This document shows positions 12,381 through 21,335 of a DNA stretch of 64,000 nt, one piece after another (positions within the stretch are counted from its first letter, which is position 1; each line of letters opens with the position of its first letter). Source of the stretch: Lacticaseibacillus hulanensis (GTDB taxonomy: Bacteria; Bacillota; Bacilli; Lactobacillales; Lactobacillaceae); the NCBI RefSeq assembly GCF_004010095.1, contig NZ_RRYD01000006.1, positions 1 through 64,000 on the forward strand. The letters run 5' to 3'. The position numbers were made by a program, and so were the translations under genes. Below the pieces are notes generated by a model that saw only the letters and a program-made list of their open reading frames with translations, did not search any database and was not told the DNA's origin.

Positions 12381-12833
12381 TCACAGGGGCTCTAGTGTAT
12401 GCGTAAAGATTAATAGTGACTGCATCGCCGCGCCGAACGTAATCAGTGCAATTGCCGCAAACACGCGCATCAAAATGTTCTCGTCGAACGGCGGAATCAG
12501 TGGAATCGCTGCGCCAATAACGACAATCAGACTCGCCAGCCGGACCAACATGTTGGTATGCCGCTGGAATAACACAATGATGCCGATAACAACTCCGAGA
12601 ATCAAAACCCCAAGCATTATTGGATCCTTTATCTGCAGCTCATTGCCCACTAGCCGCGTGAGGCCGTACTTATGCACGTCCCACTTGGCGTTGTACATTG
12701 GGTCATCCGTATACTTGAGCTGGATGAAGTGTAGCTTGAAGAATACGGTCGTGACCGCGGCAAAGACTAACCAGTAAATCGGTAAGGCGAACTTGTAGAA
12801 AAAACCTAACCATGTTTTCTTAGCTGTGTTCAT
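12381..12833 (-). CDS. Uncharacterised four-segment membrane protein, paralogue of the previous gene
   Basis: 150 aa with the same layout as the protein at 11909–12355: two N-terminal hydrophobic segments separated by a polar loop containing 'KYGLTRLVGN', then two C-terminal segments flanking 'IPPFDENILMR'. The start is well supported by a GGAGGGGG-type ribosome site. A consensus TATAAT at 12923–12928 on the minus strand lies about 90 bp upstream, consistent with transcription independent of tsf. Tandem duplication is the simplest explanation for the pair. No catalytic motif is seen. Confidence 0.75.
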   Translation of the reverse strand: MNTAKKTWLGFFYKFALPIYWLVFAAVTTVFFKLHFIQLKYTDDPMYNAKWDVHKYGLTRLVGNELQIKDPIMLGVLILGVVIGIIVLFQRHTNMLVRLASLIVVIGAAIPLIPPFDENILMRVFAAIALITFGAAMQSLLIFTHTLEPL

Positions 12834-13178
12834 CTCAATCCCCCCTCCTGGTTACAATATGGCCGCCAGTTAGCTTGCAATCAACGCGGTGCGCGTTAAT
12901 CCGGCAGCTCATTTTTTTGTCTATTATACTCGCGCACGCTCAGGCAGTACATCGATTTGTTAATATTTTTTCTGCAGGAGTTATGTTCGGCGCAGCGAGT
13001 TAATTACGCGCTGGAACCTGCTATTTTGGTGGCATGCATCCCAACAGCCTTGTCGAATAGGATGTCGGTCGTATCACACTCGCCAGTTTACTCAGCTTCA
13101 ATCTGTTCTTCCGTGTAACACAAAATGTAACCATATCGTTTGTACCATTTATCAAAAGCAGTCACTATAGATAAACAA
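12834..13178. promoter_or_regulatory. Intergenic region with promoter for the 12833/12355 pair
   Basis: On the minus strand a perfect TATAAT (complement at 12923–12928) is followed by about 90 nt of leader and a strong ribosome site at 12840–12848. The matching -35 is poor (TGTACT at 17–18 nt). From 12960 to 13178 I see no gene, promoter or repeat I can support. Confidence 0.45.
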
Positions 13179-13226
13179 AAAAGCCATCACACCACCGTTT
13201 TAAACGGATATGGTGTGATGGCTTTT
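13179..13226. terminator. Bidirectional terminator after tsf
   Basis: A perfect 16-bp stem (AAAAGCCATCACACCA with TGGTGTGATGGCTTTT) is flanked by A-runs on one side and T-runs on the other. It is placed 16 nt after the tsf stop, and ends tsf transcription. Confidence 0.9.
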
Positions 13227-13241
13227 AATTAAATCACTACT

Positions 13242-14120
13242 TTAGTTGCCCATCTGTTCAGCAACTTCACTAGCGAAGTCGTTGCTCTTCTTTTCGATAC
13301 CTTCACCAACAGCGAAGCGTTCGAAGCTAACAACCTTAGCGCCCTTGCTTGCAGCAAATTCGCCAACGGTCTTGTCGGAGTCCTTAACGAATTCCTGGTC
13401 AAGCAGAACAATTTCGGAGTACCACTTGTTCATACGGCCTTCGACAATCCGAGGGATAATCTTGGCTGGCTTGCCTTCTTGTTCGGTTTCCTTGGTGACA
13501 ATACCCTGTTCGTGTTCAACTTCAGCAGCTGGCACGTCTTCACGGGAAAGGTACTGAGGGTTGATTGCAGCGATGTGCATTGCAATGTCCTTAGCAGTTT
13601 CTTCGTCGCCGCCCTTAAGCGTAACGAGAACGGCAATCTGACCGCCGTTGTGCAGGTATTCACCGAAGACACCATCGTCTTCCTTGGTTGCAAGTGCGAA
13701 ACGACGAACACTGATCTTTTCACCAATAACTGCGGTCAAAGACTTAGCAGCCTGGTCGATGGTTTCGCCATCAAGATCAAGAGCAAGTGCTGCTTCAAGG
13801 TCGGCTGGCTTTTCAGCAGCAATCTTAGCAGCAACAGCATTAACGAAGTTTTGGAACTTGTCGTTGGATGCAACGAAGTCTGTTTCAGCGTTGATTTCAA
13901 CAACAGCGGCGGTGTTGCCGTCGACTGCAATCTGTGCAAGACCTTCAGCAGCAATGTTGCCGCTCTTCTTAGCAGCCTTAACGAGACCGCGTTCGCGCAG
14001 AACGTCGATTGCCTTGTCCATGTCCCCATCAGCCTGAACGAGCGCTTTCTTAGCGTCCATCATGCCGGCTTGGGTCTTGTCACGGAGTTCCTTAACTTGT
14101 TTAGCGGTAATGGTAGCCAT
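13242..14120 (-). CDS. tsf: Elongation factor Ts
   Basis: Guanine-nucleotide exchange factor for EF-Tu, 292 aa. The N-terminal UBA-like domain is '[19 protein letters not shown]'. The TDFV motif that inserts beside the EF-Tu nucleotide site is in '[13 protein letters not shown]'. The dimerisation core and '[16 protein letters not shown]' follow. A strong AGGAGG site precedes the ATG. Unusually, a terminator and two 121-bp structured repeats separate it from rpsB, so it is probably not simply co-transcribed. Confidence 0.97.
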   Translation of the reverse strand: MATITAKQVKELRDKTQAGMMDAKKALVQADGDMDKAIDVLRERGLVKAAKKSGNIAAEGLAQIAVDGNTAAVVEINAETDFVASNDKFQNFVNAVAAKIAAEKPADLEAALALDLDGETIDQAAKSLTAVIGEKISVRRFALATKEDDGVFGEYLHNGGQIAVLVTLKGGDEETAKDIAMHIAAINPQYLSREDVPAAEVEHEQGIVTKETEQEGKPAKIIPRIVEGRMNKWYSEIVLLDQEFVKDSDKTVGEFAASKGAKVVSFERFAVGEGIEKKSNDFASEVAEQMGN

Positions 14121-14245
14121 AACTGGCAGTCCTCCTTATATTTTTTGCGGCGAGCGCCAATTGAATGAGGCTCGGGGCAAAGATTAACTGAATTAATGCG
14201 AGCTGGGTGCAACCCCTGGGAGGGGGTACAAGGGGCTCGGTGGTT

Positions 14246-14491
14246 TAGTCGAGCTCCGTGGGGCAGAAGGTTGCGGATAACCACAAGCTGTCATTGATGG
14301 GAAAACCACCCATCAACGCCACCTTGCCGTTATTCCTCACCTTCTAACCGCCCCACTGCGCTCTGTGTTGTAGTCGAGCTCCGTGGGGCAGAAGGTTCCG
14401 CTCAGCCTGCTCCGCAAACTGATGGCAAAAACCGCCATCAATTCACGGAGCCCGCTGATGCTCACCTTCTAACCGCCCCACTGCGCTCTGT
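14246..14491 (-). repeat. Two 121-bp tandem structured repeats between rpsB and tsf
   Basis: Copy 1 is 14246–14366 and copy 2 is 14371–14491, the same length and 4 nt apart. Both start TAGTCGAGCTCCGTGGGGC, continue AGAAGGTT, and end TCACCTTCT, AACCGCCCCAC, TGCGCTCTGT, while the middles differ. In each copy the ends pair (GTGGGGC/GCCCCAC and AGAAGGT/ACCTTCT). The middles also form hairpins with different bases: GCTCCG/CGGAGC with TGATGGC/GCCATCA in one, and TTGATGGG/CCCATCAA in the other. Conserved pairing with changed sequence points to RNA structure or a palindromic mobile repeat. Confidence 0.8.
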
Positions 14492-14498
14492 TACAAAA

Positions 14499-14531
14499 AA
14501 AGCTGCCCGGAGCACCAGGCCCAGACAGCTT
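14499..14531 (-). terminator. Terminator downstream of rpsB
   Basis: On the minus strand AAGCTGTCTGG pairs with CCGGGCAGCTT (two G·U pairs) and is followed by TTTTTT, directly after the rpsB stop. Confidence 0.8.
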
Positions 14532-14537
14532 ATTTAA

Positions 14538-15314
14538 TTACTGAGCGTTGTCGCCTTCAACAGCTTCAACGACGTCTTCCATGGAGTCAGACTTTGCAGC
14601 AGGTGCAGCCTGCTGGTCATCAGCCTGGTCTTCACCCTGACGGCCTTCGATGATGGCATCAGCCATCTTCGCGGTGATCAGGCGAACGGCGCGGATTGCG
14701 TCGTCGTTAGAAGGAATGATAACGTCGATGTCGTCTGGGTCGGTGTTGGTGTCGACCATCGCAACGATAGGAATGTTCAGCTTGTGAGCTTCCTGAACGG
14801 CAATCCGTTCCTTGCGTGGGTCAACGATGAAGAGTACGTCTGGGATGCGAGGCATGTCTTCGATACCGCCAAGGAACTTAGTCAGCTTGTCCTGCTGCTT
14901 CTTAAGAAGGGAAACTTCCTTCTTAGGCAACCGGTCGAAGGTACCATCTTCAGCCATCTTCTTGATTTCCTTGAGGCGCTTGATCCGGGTCTGGATGGTG
15001 TTCCAGTTGGTCAGCGTACCACCAAGCCAACGGTGGTTGATGTAGAACTGGCCGGCACGAGTTGCTTCTTCAGCAATTGCGTCCTGGGCCTGCTTCTTGG
15101 TCCCAACGAACAGGAATACCCCGTTGTCAGAAGCAACATCCTTCACGAAGTTGTAAGCATCGTCAATCATCTTGACGGTCTTCTGAAGGTCAATGATGTA
15201 GATACCGTTACGTTCCGTGAAGATGAATGGCTTCATCTTAGGGTTCCAACGACGGGTTTGGTGACCAAAGTGGACACCGGCTTCAAGCAACTGCTTCATG
15301 CTCAATACAGACAT
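14538..15314 (-). CDS. rpsB: 30S ribosomal protein S2
   Basis: 258 aa. Family sequence is clear from the N-terminus, '[23 protein letters not shown]', through '[32 protein letters not shown]'-type segments to '[15 protein letters not shown]'. The start at 15314 (MSVLSMKQ) is preceded by GGAGGATTTATC. An in-frame extension to 15359 reads a lysine/arginine-rich leader that is not conserved. The acidic C-terminal tail '[13 protein letters not shown]' is common in lactobacilli. Confidence 0.97.
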   Translation of the reverse strand: MSVLSMKQLLEAGVHFGHQTRRWNPKMKPFIFTERNGIYIIDLQKTVKMIDDAYNFVKDVASDNGVFLFVGTKKQAQDAIAEEATRAGQFYINHRWLGGTLTNWNTIQTRIKRLKEIKKMAEDGTFDRLPKKEVSLLKKQQDKLTKFLGGIEDMPRIPDVLFIVDPRKERIAVQEAHKLNIPIVAMVDTNTDPDDIDVIIPSNDDAIRAVRLITAKMADAIIEGRQGEDQADDQQAAPAAKSDSMEDVVEAVEGDNAQ

Positions 15315-15435
15315 GATAAATCCTCCATAATATGGTTTTTTTCTTCTCGACGACTTCATCTTGCGGAAAGACTCTTCCGAGCACCGATTCTACAATCCGT
15401 CGTCAATGTAAGTTGTGTGTTTCACACACTTGACC

Positions 15436-15464
15436 AGTATACCTGAATGTTATTTACCACGCAA
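15436..15464 (-). promoter_or_regulatory. Probable rpsB promoter
   Basis: TTGCGT (-35) and TATACT (-10) are separated by 17 nt on the minus strand, overlapping the 3' end of the upstream GIY-YIG gene. The leader to the S2 start is about 115 nt and contains a small hairpin, GTGTG with CACAC (15416–15430). Such leaders often carry S2 autoregulation, but I see no proof here. Confidence 0.45.
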
Positions 15465-15726
15465 TACCGTGGGCGCGTAAAAACTCTTCTTTTTGCGCGC
15501 GTGGCTGGTGCTTGAAGTGCCACTCAGCCGACAGCGCATCATGCTTGTTATCGAACTGCTCAAAATATAATAGTTTGACCGGCAGCCGGGATTTCGTGTA
15601 CTTGGCCCCCTGCCCCGCGTTGTGGGCCGCCACCCGCGCGTGCACGTCGGGCGAGTAGCCACCGTAGAATGTTCCGTCCGCACACAGCAGAACGTAGAAA
15701 TAATAGGTAGAAACTTCTTCAGTCAT
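15454..15726 (-). CDS. GIY-YIG domain protein (UPF0213/YhbQ-like)
   Basis: 90 aa consisting of one GIY-YIG nuclease-type domain. The two signature strands are '[18 protein letters not shown]', followed by the Arg-containing helix '[21 protein letters not shown]', the segment '[21 protein letters not shown]' with the metal-site Glu, and a basic tail. Stand-alone members of this size are common in Firmicutes; their role in DNA repair is presumed rather than proved. The ATG at 15726 overlaps the stop of the preceding methyltransferase gene by 8 nt, so the two are translationally coupled, the usual yabB–yazA-type pair. Confidence 0.88.
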   Translation of the reverse strand: MTEEVSTYYFYVLLCADGTFYGGYSPDVHARVAAHNAGQGAKYTKSRLPVKLLYFEQFDNKHDALSAEWHFKHQPRAQKEEFLRAHGIAW

Positions 15727-16453
15727 GGAGCTGCGCCGCCACTTCTGGGGTGTACTCACCATTTTCGCCGTACACAACAACGGGCGGCAAGATGCGGATG
15801 CCATCTGGTTTGCCACTTCGCCGCGTTTCGATTAACACCATGTTGGCTTCACGATTCGCCTTGGGGTGCACGAAGCGAATGCACTTGGGTGCCAGGTCAT
15901 TCTGTTTCAGGGTGTGGAGTAATTCCTCCAGCCGGTCCGGGCGGTGGACGAAGAACGCCTTGCCGCCCGTCTTGAGCAATCCGCTTGCGATGCGCGCAAC
16001 CGTGTCAAAGGTGGTCGTTAATTCGTGCCGGGCCAGGGCGAGCGCCGCGTTCGGGTTCTGCACATCCCCCGGGCGCACCTTGAAGTACGGCGGGTTGCAG
16101 GTCACCACGTCCACACTATCCTTAGCCACGTGATCCCACGTTTGCGCGAGGTCGATGTTGAGCACGTCCACGCGGTCCTCCAGGTGGTTGAGCAGGACGC
16201 TGCGCCGCGCCATATCCGCCAGGCGCGGCTGCAACTCAACAAGTGTAACGTTTCCCGCGGTTTTTGGCGCCACAAATAACCCTACCGCCCCGTTCCCCGC
16301 GGCCAAATCGACCACGCGGCTGTGCTTGCCGACCTCCGCGAAATCCGCTAATAGCACGGCATCCAGCGAAAACGCAAAAACATTACTGCTCTGAATAATC
16401 TTGATTCCCTTCGTCTGCAGTTGATCAATTCGTTCATCAGCTTCTAGCTGCAC
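15719..16453 (-). CDS. tRNA1(Val) (adenine-N6)-methyltransferase-like protein (YabB/TrmN6 family)
   Basis: 244 aa Rossmann-fold SAM-dependent methyltransferase. The SAM-binding strand is '[16 protein letters not shown]' and the catalytic amino-methylase motif is '[10 protein letters not shown]', which indicates N6-adenine or related amino methylation. The N-terminal '[21 protein letters not shown]' is typical of the TrmN6/YabB group. The C-terminal '[32 protein letters not shown]' is also characteristic. It overlaps the GIY-YIG gene, and is divergent from plsC with about 76 bp between starts. Confidence 0.9.
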   Translation of the reverse strand: MQLEADERIDQLQTKGIKIIQSSNVFAFSLDAVLLADFAEVGKHSRVVDLAAGNGAVGLFVAPKTAGNVTLVELQPRLADMARRSVLLNHLEDRVDVLNIDLAQTWDHVAKDSVDVVTCNPPYFKVRPGDVQNPNAALALARHELTTTFDTVARIASGLLKTGGKAFFVHRPDRLEELLHTLKQNDLAPKCIRFVHPKANREANMVLIETRRSGKPDGIRILPPVVVYGENGEYTPEVAAQLHD

Positions 16454-16466
16454 CGTTATTCCTCCG

Positions 16467-16495
16467 TTCGCATCGCCCTTCGCCTATGCTATAAT
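16467..16495 (+). promoter_or_regulatory. Promoter for plsC
   Basis: TTCGCA (16467–16472), 17-nt spacer, perfect TATAAT (16490–16495). A GAGG ribosome site and the ATG at 16530 follow within 35 nt. Confidence 0.65.
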
Positions 16496-16529
16496 TCAAG
16501 CATATAGTGTTTCGAAATGAGGCGAATCA

Positions 16530-17180
16530 ATGTTTTACTCTTTTGCCCGGGGTTTGATCCGGATACTTGTGTGGTTGTTCAATGGCAACACACATTATGA
16601 AAATAGGGAAGCAATTCCTGATGGGCCATACGTTCTGGTTGGTCCGCACCGTACATGGTGGGACCCAATCATCTTCGCGCTTGCCGCATCCCCACGCAAA
16701 TTTGCGTTCATGGCGAAAGCCGAAACGTTTCATAACCCAATCATACGCTGGATAATTAGCCATGCCAACGGTTTTCCCGTTGACCGTGCACATCCAGGGC
16801 CAAGCGCCATCAAGACGCCGGTCAAAATACTGCGTAAGGGCGACCTGTCCCTCATCATGTTCCCCACCGGTTCCCGCTATTCCAGCGAGATGAAGGGTGG
16901 CGCGACCATGATTGCCAAGATGGCGAAGGTGCCACTCGTGCCCGCCGTGTATCAGGGCCCGCTGAAGTTTGGCCAAATCTTCCTGCGCAAACGCATGACC
17001 GTTCGCTTCGGGGCGCCAATTGAGGTGCCCGCCGGTAAGCTGAACGATGACCTGTTCAAACAGGTCAACCAGTTAATGGAAGATGCGTTCACACAGCTTG
17101 ACTACGAGATTGACCCGAACTTCAAGTACGTACCCGATACGCACAAATACGAAGAAGAAAAATCCAGCGGCAAGGTCTAA
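16530..17180 (+). CDS. plsC: 1-acyl-sn-glycerol-3-phosphate acyltransferase
   Basis: 216 aa membrane-associated acyltransferase that converts lysophosphatidic acid to phosphatidic acid, the precursor used by cdsA. The catalytic HX4D motif is visible as 'GPHRTWWDP'. The substrate-binding block is 'FPTGSRYSSEMKGG', close to the family FPEGTRS motif, and 'VPLVPAVYQGP' follows. A single N-terminal hydrophobic segment anchors it. It has its own promoter and a terminator, so it is monocistronic. Confidence 0.93.
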   Translation: MFYSFARGLIRILVWLFNGNTHYENREAIPDGPYVLVGPHRTWWDPIIFALAASPRKFAFMAKAETFHNPIIRWIISHANGFPVDRAHPGPSAIKTPVKILRKGDLSLIMFPTGSRYSSEMKGGATMIAKMAKVPLVPAVYQGPLKFGQIFLRKRMTVRFGAPIEVPAGKLNDDLFKQVNQLMEDAFTQLDYEIDPNFKYVPDTHKYEEEKSSGKV

Positions 17181-17189
17181 TTATAAGCG

Positions 17190-17250
17190 CCCCGCACCCC
17201 AGCATTTTGACGATTACGAGTCGGCAAAAATCCGGTGCGGGGTTCTTTTT
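17190..17250 (+). terminator. Terminator downstream of plsC
   Basis: CCCCGCACC (17190–17198) pairs with GGTGCGGGG (17234–17242) over a long loop and is followed by TTCTTTTTG. Confidence 0.75.
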
Positions 17251-17413
17251 GTCTGCCCCTTGACTATCCCCCAAAAATGTTTAATGATTGGGCGCGACGT
17301 ATGACCCAGATTGTTTGCACCCGAGCCATCAATCGCTTACACTTAAAATAACTATTTTGGTATACCAACTCTACTAATTGGTAACTTACCTTTGAAGAAT
17401 CGAGGATTTTGGG

Positions 17414-19432
17414 ATGGCAAAGTTGGAAACTCCCCGCACGACAAAACAGAAGCTAACCGTCGCTGGCTTGCTGGTGACACTCGGGGTGGTTTATGGCGAC
17501 ATTGGGACCAGCCCCCTGTACGTAATGAAGTCCATCGTTGCAGGAAACGGTGGCCTTGGCAGCATGACCCACGACTTTTTGGTCGGGGTTGTGTCGCTTG
17601 TGTTCTGGACGCTCGCAATTATCACCACCCTCAAGTACGTTATCATCGCCCTGCGCGCGGATAACAATGGTGAAGGTGGGATCTTTGCCCTGTACACGCT
17701 GGTGCGCAAACACGCCAAGTGGCTCGTGTATCCCGCACTGATTGGGGGCGCGGCGCTACTCGCTGACGGGATGCTTACCCCAGCGGTGACCGTCACAACC
17801 GCGATTGAAGGTCTGCATGGCCTCGCAATCGGCGGTCACGTCTGGATCAACAGCCAGCTGCAAGTCATCCTCGTGACCGTGGCAATCATCACCATCCTGT
17901 TCTTCATCCAGCGCTTCGGGACCGAATTAATCGGCAAGGGCTTCGGTCCAGTCATGACCATCTGGTTTGCCTTCCTCGGCATCATGGGGCTAATTGGCCT
18001 CAGCCGTGACTGGTCGATGCTCGCCGCGCTCAACCCGTACTACGCAATCAAACTGCTCATCAGCCCCGCCAACAAGATGGGGATTTTCATCCTCGGTTCA
18101 ATTTTCCTGGCAACGACTGGGGCCGAAGCACTGTATTCGGACATGGGCCACGTTGGCCGCACCAACATTTACCTCACCTGGCCATTCGTGAACCTGACCC
18201 TCTTCCTCAGCTACTGTGGTCAGGCGGTCTGGCTTCAGGAAAACGCAGGGAACAAGGCCCTCGCCGGCGCTGCCGATTTGAACCCCTTCTTCGACAGCCT
18301 GCCTGCGTCGCTGCACCTGTTCGGGATTCTGCTGTCGACTCTCGCCGCAATTATCGCCAGCCAGGCACTCATCAGTGGTTCGTACACGCTGGTTGCCGAA
18401 GCGGTGAAGTTGCGCTTCCTGCCCCGGTTCCACATCATTTACCCAACCAAGTTCAAGGGGCAGCTCTACATCCCCGCAATCAATACCATCATGTGGCTTG
18501 TCTGTGTTGCCATTGTCTTCTACTTCCGCACCAGTGCCCACATGGAAGCAGCTTACGGGCTGGCAATTACGGTGACAATGCTGATGACGACCATCCTGCT
18601 GCACGCGTACCTGCGCATTCGCAAGGTCCCGTCCGCTCTTGCCGGATTGGTCTTCCTGTTCTTCGGTGCAATTGAAGTTGTCTTCTTCGCTGCCAGCGCC
18701 GCGAAGTTCTTCCATGGTGGTTACGTCACCGTGCTGATTGCCCTCGTCATCCTCGCCACGATGTACATCTGGCTTGTCGGTGGCCGGCTCCGCGACGATT
18801 ATGCCTACACCAACACGCGTGTGGCTCTGCCCGCATACAAGCGCCAGCTGGATTCACTGCACACGGACAAAGAGCACCCGCTCTACGCCGACAACCTGGT
18901 TTACCTCACCGAGATTCAGGATGAACGCTTCGTCAAAAAGACCCTGCTCTACTCAATTCTGGACAAACGGCCCAAGCGTGCCGACGTCTACTGGTTCGTG
19001 ACCGTTAACGTTACGGACGAACCGTACACGGCCGAATACACGACGGACACGTACGGCACCGACTACATGGTCAACGTCCAGCTCTACCTCGGGTTCCGGA
19101 TGGAGCAGAAGGTCAACATCTTCCTGCGCCAAATCGTCAACGACCTGATGGAATCCGGGACGATCAAGCGCCAGCCGCAGAAGTACACGACGGTGCCCGG
19201 CCGCGATGTCGGTGACTGGTCCTTCGTCTTCGTGCGTGAGGAACTATCATCCGAAACGGCGATTAGCGGCTTCGACAAGGCCATCATTCAGGCCCGCATC
19301 TGGCTGCAAAAGCACACCGTGACCCCTGCCCGCTGGTTCGGACTGGAATACGCGGATGTGGTCGAAGAATACGTTCCCCTGATTCTGGGCAAAACCCGCA
19401 GCACGCACCTGCAAAAGATCAAGCGGCGCTAA
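17414..19432 (+). CDS. kup: KUP-family potassium uptake protein
   Basis: 672 aa with about 12 membrane segments followed by a cytoplasmic tail of about 200 aa, the normal KUP/HAK layout; it imports K+ with protons. The N-terminal signature 'VTLGVVYGDIGTSPLYVMK' and 'GEGGIFALYTLV' are diagnostic. 'GALLADGMLTPAVTV'-type and 'ATTGAEALYSDMGHVGRTNI' follow. The ATG is preceded by GAGG about eight bases upstream. The leader 17251–17413 was checked for a c-di-AMP (ydaO) riboswitch, which controls some kup genes; I could not find its conserved sequence. Confidence 0.95.
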   Translation: MAKLETPRTTKQKLTVAGLLVTLGVVYGDIGTSPLYVMKSIVAGNGGLGSMTHDFLVGVVSLVFWTLAIITTLKYVIIALRADNNGEGGIFALYTLVRKHAKWLVYPALIGGAALLADGMLTPAVTVTTAIEGLHGLAIGGHVWINSQLQVILVTVAIITILFFIQRFGTELIGKGFGPVMTIWFAFLGIMGLIGLSRDWSMLAALNPYYAIKLLISPANKMGIFILGSIFLATTGAEALYSDMGHVGRTNIYLTWPFVNLTLFLSYCGQAVWLQENAGNKALAGAADLNPFFDSLPASLHLFGILLSTLAAIIASQALISGSYTLVAEAVKLRFLPRFHIIYPTKFKGQLYIPAINTIMWLVCVAIVFYFRTSAHMEAAYGLAITVTMLMTTILLHAYLRIRKVPSALAGLVFLFFGAIEVVFFAASAAKFFHGGYVTVLIALVILATMYIWLVGGRLRDDYAYTNTRVALPAYKRQLDSLHTDKEHPLYADNLVYLTEIQDERFVKKTLLYSILDKRPKRADVYWFVTVNVTDEPYTAEYTTDTYGTDYMVNVQLYLGFRMEQKVNIFLRQIVNDLMESGTIKRQPQKYTTVPGRDVGDWSFVFVREELSSETAISGFDKAIIQARIWLQKHTVTPARWFGLEYADVVEEYVPLILGKTRSTHLQKIKRR

Positions 19433-19470
19433 CGGGCACCGCCTGCACGCAACTAAATAAGCGTTAAGTT

Positions 19471-19498
19471 AAAACCCGTCGCGTTTGCGGCGGGTTTT
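19471..19498 (+). terminator. Terminator downstream of kup
   Basis: AAAACCCGTCGC pairs with GCGGCGGGTTTT (mostly perfect) and is followed by a T-rich stretch. Confidence 0.8.
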
Positions 19499-19583
19499 CT
19501 TTGCCCTAGGTGGCGCGAGCAGTCAAAATGTGGCAAAATAAAATAGTTTTGTATTGTCACGAAATAAGGAGCCGTTTAAAATA

Positions 19584-20960
19584 ATGTCATTTTGGAAACG
19601 AATCTTCGCCAAAGCGGACGTGCAGGCCGCCACATCTGCTGATCACCAACTGATTCGGAGTTTGCGGACGCGCGACCTGATTGCGCTCGGGATTGGGGCG
19701 GTCATCGGGACCGGGATCTTCATCCTCCCTGGGACGGTTGCCGCAACCACCGCGGGACCCGGCATCTCAATTTCCTTCATCCTCGCCGCGATTGTCTGCA
19801 GCCTGGCCGCGATGTGTTACGCCGAGTTCTCGTCGGCGCTGCCCGTTGCTGGTTCCGCGTACGCGTACGGGAACATCGTGTTCGGCCAGATTGTCGGCTG
19901 GATCATCGGTTGGGCACTCATTCTGGAATACATGTTGGCCGTTGCCGCCGTGTCGACCGGTTTTTCCGGCTACTTTGCCAGCCTGCTCAGTGGCTTTGGG
20001 CTGCACATTCCCGAAGCACTGAGCGGCCCCTTCAACCCGGCAGCCGGCACGTACGTGAATATCGTCGCGGTAGCCGTGGTCCTAATCATCGGCCTTCTGC
20101 TTAGCCGCGGCATGCGGACCTCAATGGTGGTCTCGCGGCTGATGGTGCTGGTCAAAATCGCCATTATCTTGCTGTTTATCGCCGTGGGGATTTTCTTCAT
20201 CAAGCCAATGAACTGGCACCCCTTCACCCCGTTTGGCATGAAGGGGGTCCTGGCCGGGGCGGCCACCGTCTTCTTCGCCTACCTGGGTTTTGACGCGGTC
20301 TCCGCGAGTGCACCGGAAGTGGTGAACCCGCAAAAAACGCTCCCGCGTGGTATTATCGGCACCCTCATCATCGCGACCATTCTGTACGTTGCCGTTGCCA
20401 TCGTGCTCACCGGGCTGGTCAGCTACACCAAGCTCGACGTGGCTAACCCCGTTTCGTTTGCCCTGCAACTCATCCACCAACCCAAGCTCGCCGGCGTGAT
20501 TGCCATTGGGGCGTTGGCGGGGATGTTCACGATGATGCTCACGATGATCTACAGCTCAAGCCGGCTGGTCTACGCGATTGGGCGTGACGGCCTGCTGCCC
20601 AAGTGGTTCGGCCACGTCACAAACGGACTGCCCGAACACTCCCTGTGGACGGTCACCATCATCATCGCAATCATGGGCGGGTTCATTCCGCTCGACCAAC
20701 TGGTGAACCTGGTCAACATCGGGACCCTGATTGCCTTCGCCTTTGTTTCCATCGGCATTATTCCGCTGCGCCGCCACAAGGACATCGACAACAAGGGTTT
20801 CAAGGTGCCTGGCTACCCAGTTGTCCCCATTCTCTCGTTTATCTTCTGCCTGATTTTCATGTCGCAGCTGAGCGTTGAGACCTGGGTCATGAGTGGTATC
20901 TGGTTCGCATTCGGCCTGATTGTGTACTTCACGTATGGGTACCGCCACAGCCAAGACTAA
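19584..20960 (+). CDS. APC-superfamily amino acid permease (CAT-like)
   Basis: 458 aa, about 12 membrane segments. The first segment carries the substrate-binding glycines 'GIGAVIGTGIFILPGTVAA', typical of APC permeases of the YfnA/CAT branch. 'AFFAYLGFDAVSASAPEVVNPQKTLPRGI'-type sequence in segment 6 is characteristic of cationic or general amino-acid transporters. The ATG at 19584 follows AAGGAG; an in-frame TTG at 19554 lies upstream of that site and is less likely. The exact substrate cannot be read from the sequence. It stands alone between the kup terminator and a MITE-like element. Confidence 0.92.
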   Translation: MSFWKRIFAKADVQAATSADHQLIRSLRTRDLIALGIGAVIGTGIFILPGTVAATTAGPGISISFILAAIVCSLAAMCYAEFSSALPVAGSAYAYGNIVFGQIVGWIIGWALILEYMLAVAAVSTGFSGYFASLLSGFGLHIPEALSGPFNPAAGTYVNIVAVAVVLIIGLLLSRGMRTSMVVSRLMVLVKIAIILLFIAVGIFFIKPMNWHPFTPFGMKGVLAGAATVFFAYLGFDAVSASAPEVVNPQKTLPRGIIGTLIIATILYVAVAIVLTGLVSYTKLDVANPVSFALQLIHQPKLAGVIAIGALAGMFTMMLTMIYSSSRLVYAIGRDGLLPKWFGHVTNGLPEHSLWTVTIIIAIMGGFIPLDQLVNLVNIGTLIAFAFVSIGIIPLRRHKDIDNKGFKVPGYPVVPILSFIFCLIFMSQLSVETWVMSGIWFAFGLIVYFTYGYRHSQD

Positions 20961-20962
20961 AT

Positions 20963-21330
20963 AAAAAGTGGGACCGAGACATAATTCGGTCTTAACAAAA
21001 TAATCCGACTGAACTTCCAAGCTTTTCTTGGATAGTTCGGTCGGATTTTTCTGTATCTGTACCTTTTTAGTGCAATTTGGCCAAAGTTGAGGATTAAGTG
21101 TACAACAAATAGACCCCCAATTAATCAGATTTTTTAGTAGTTGTGGTCTGATTGTTGTTATACTGTTTATACGGCATGGCGGCGTCTCGCTTTCATTTGT
21201 TTTTTCGTTGAAATTAAGGTTAGCAGAGATACGCTTCTGTACCTACATAAAAAAGCTCTGGGAATCCGAAACATTCGGATTCTCAGAGCTTTTTACGTGG
21301 ACCGAGAGTTATGTCTCGGTCCCACTTTTT
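20963..21330. mobile_element. MITE-like element, 368 bp, with perfect 22-bp terminal inverted repeats
   Basis: The left end 20963–20984 begins AAAAAGTGGGACCGAGACA, and the right end 21309–21330 is its exact reverse complement. Inside are two further hairpins, at 21001–21047 (AATCCGAC…GTCGGATT) and 21249–21292 (AAAAGCTCTG…CAGAGCTTTT). No convincing gene lies within. The short frames on both strands lack ribosome sites and family similarity. The ends act as terminators for the flanking convergent genes (permease on plus, 21336 gene on minus), so a repeated element has probably been co-opted. Confidence 0.75.
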
Positions 21331-21335
21331 TTGTT

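Noticed and set aside
17251-17413. c-di-AMP riboswitch upstream of kup
   Set aside because: Some kup genes have one, but I could not find the conserved ydaO core or its stems here.
18098-18715. 205-codon frame opposite kup
   Set aside because: Antisense to kup; very acidic low-complexity composition and no start site.
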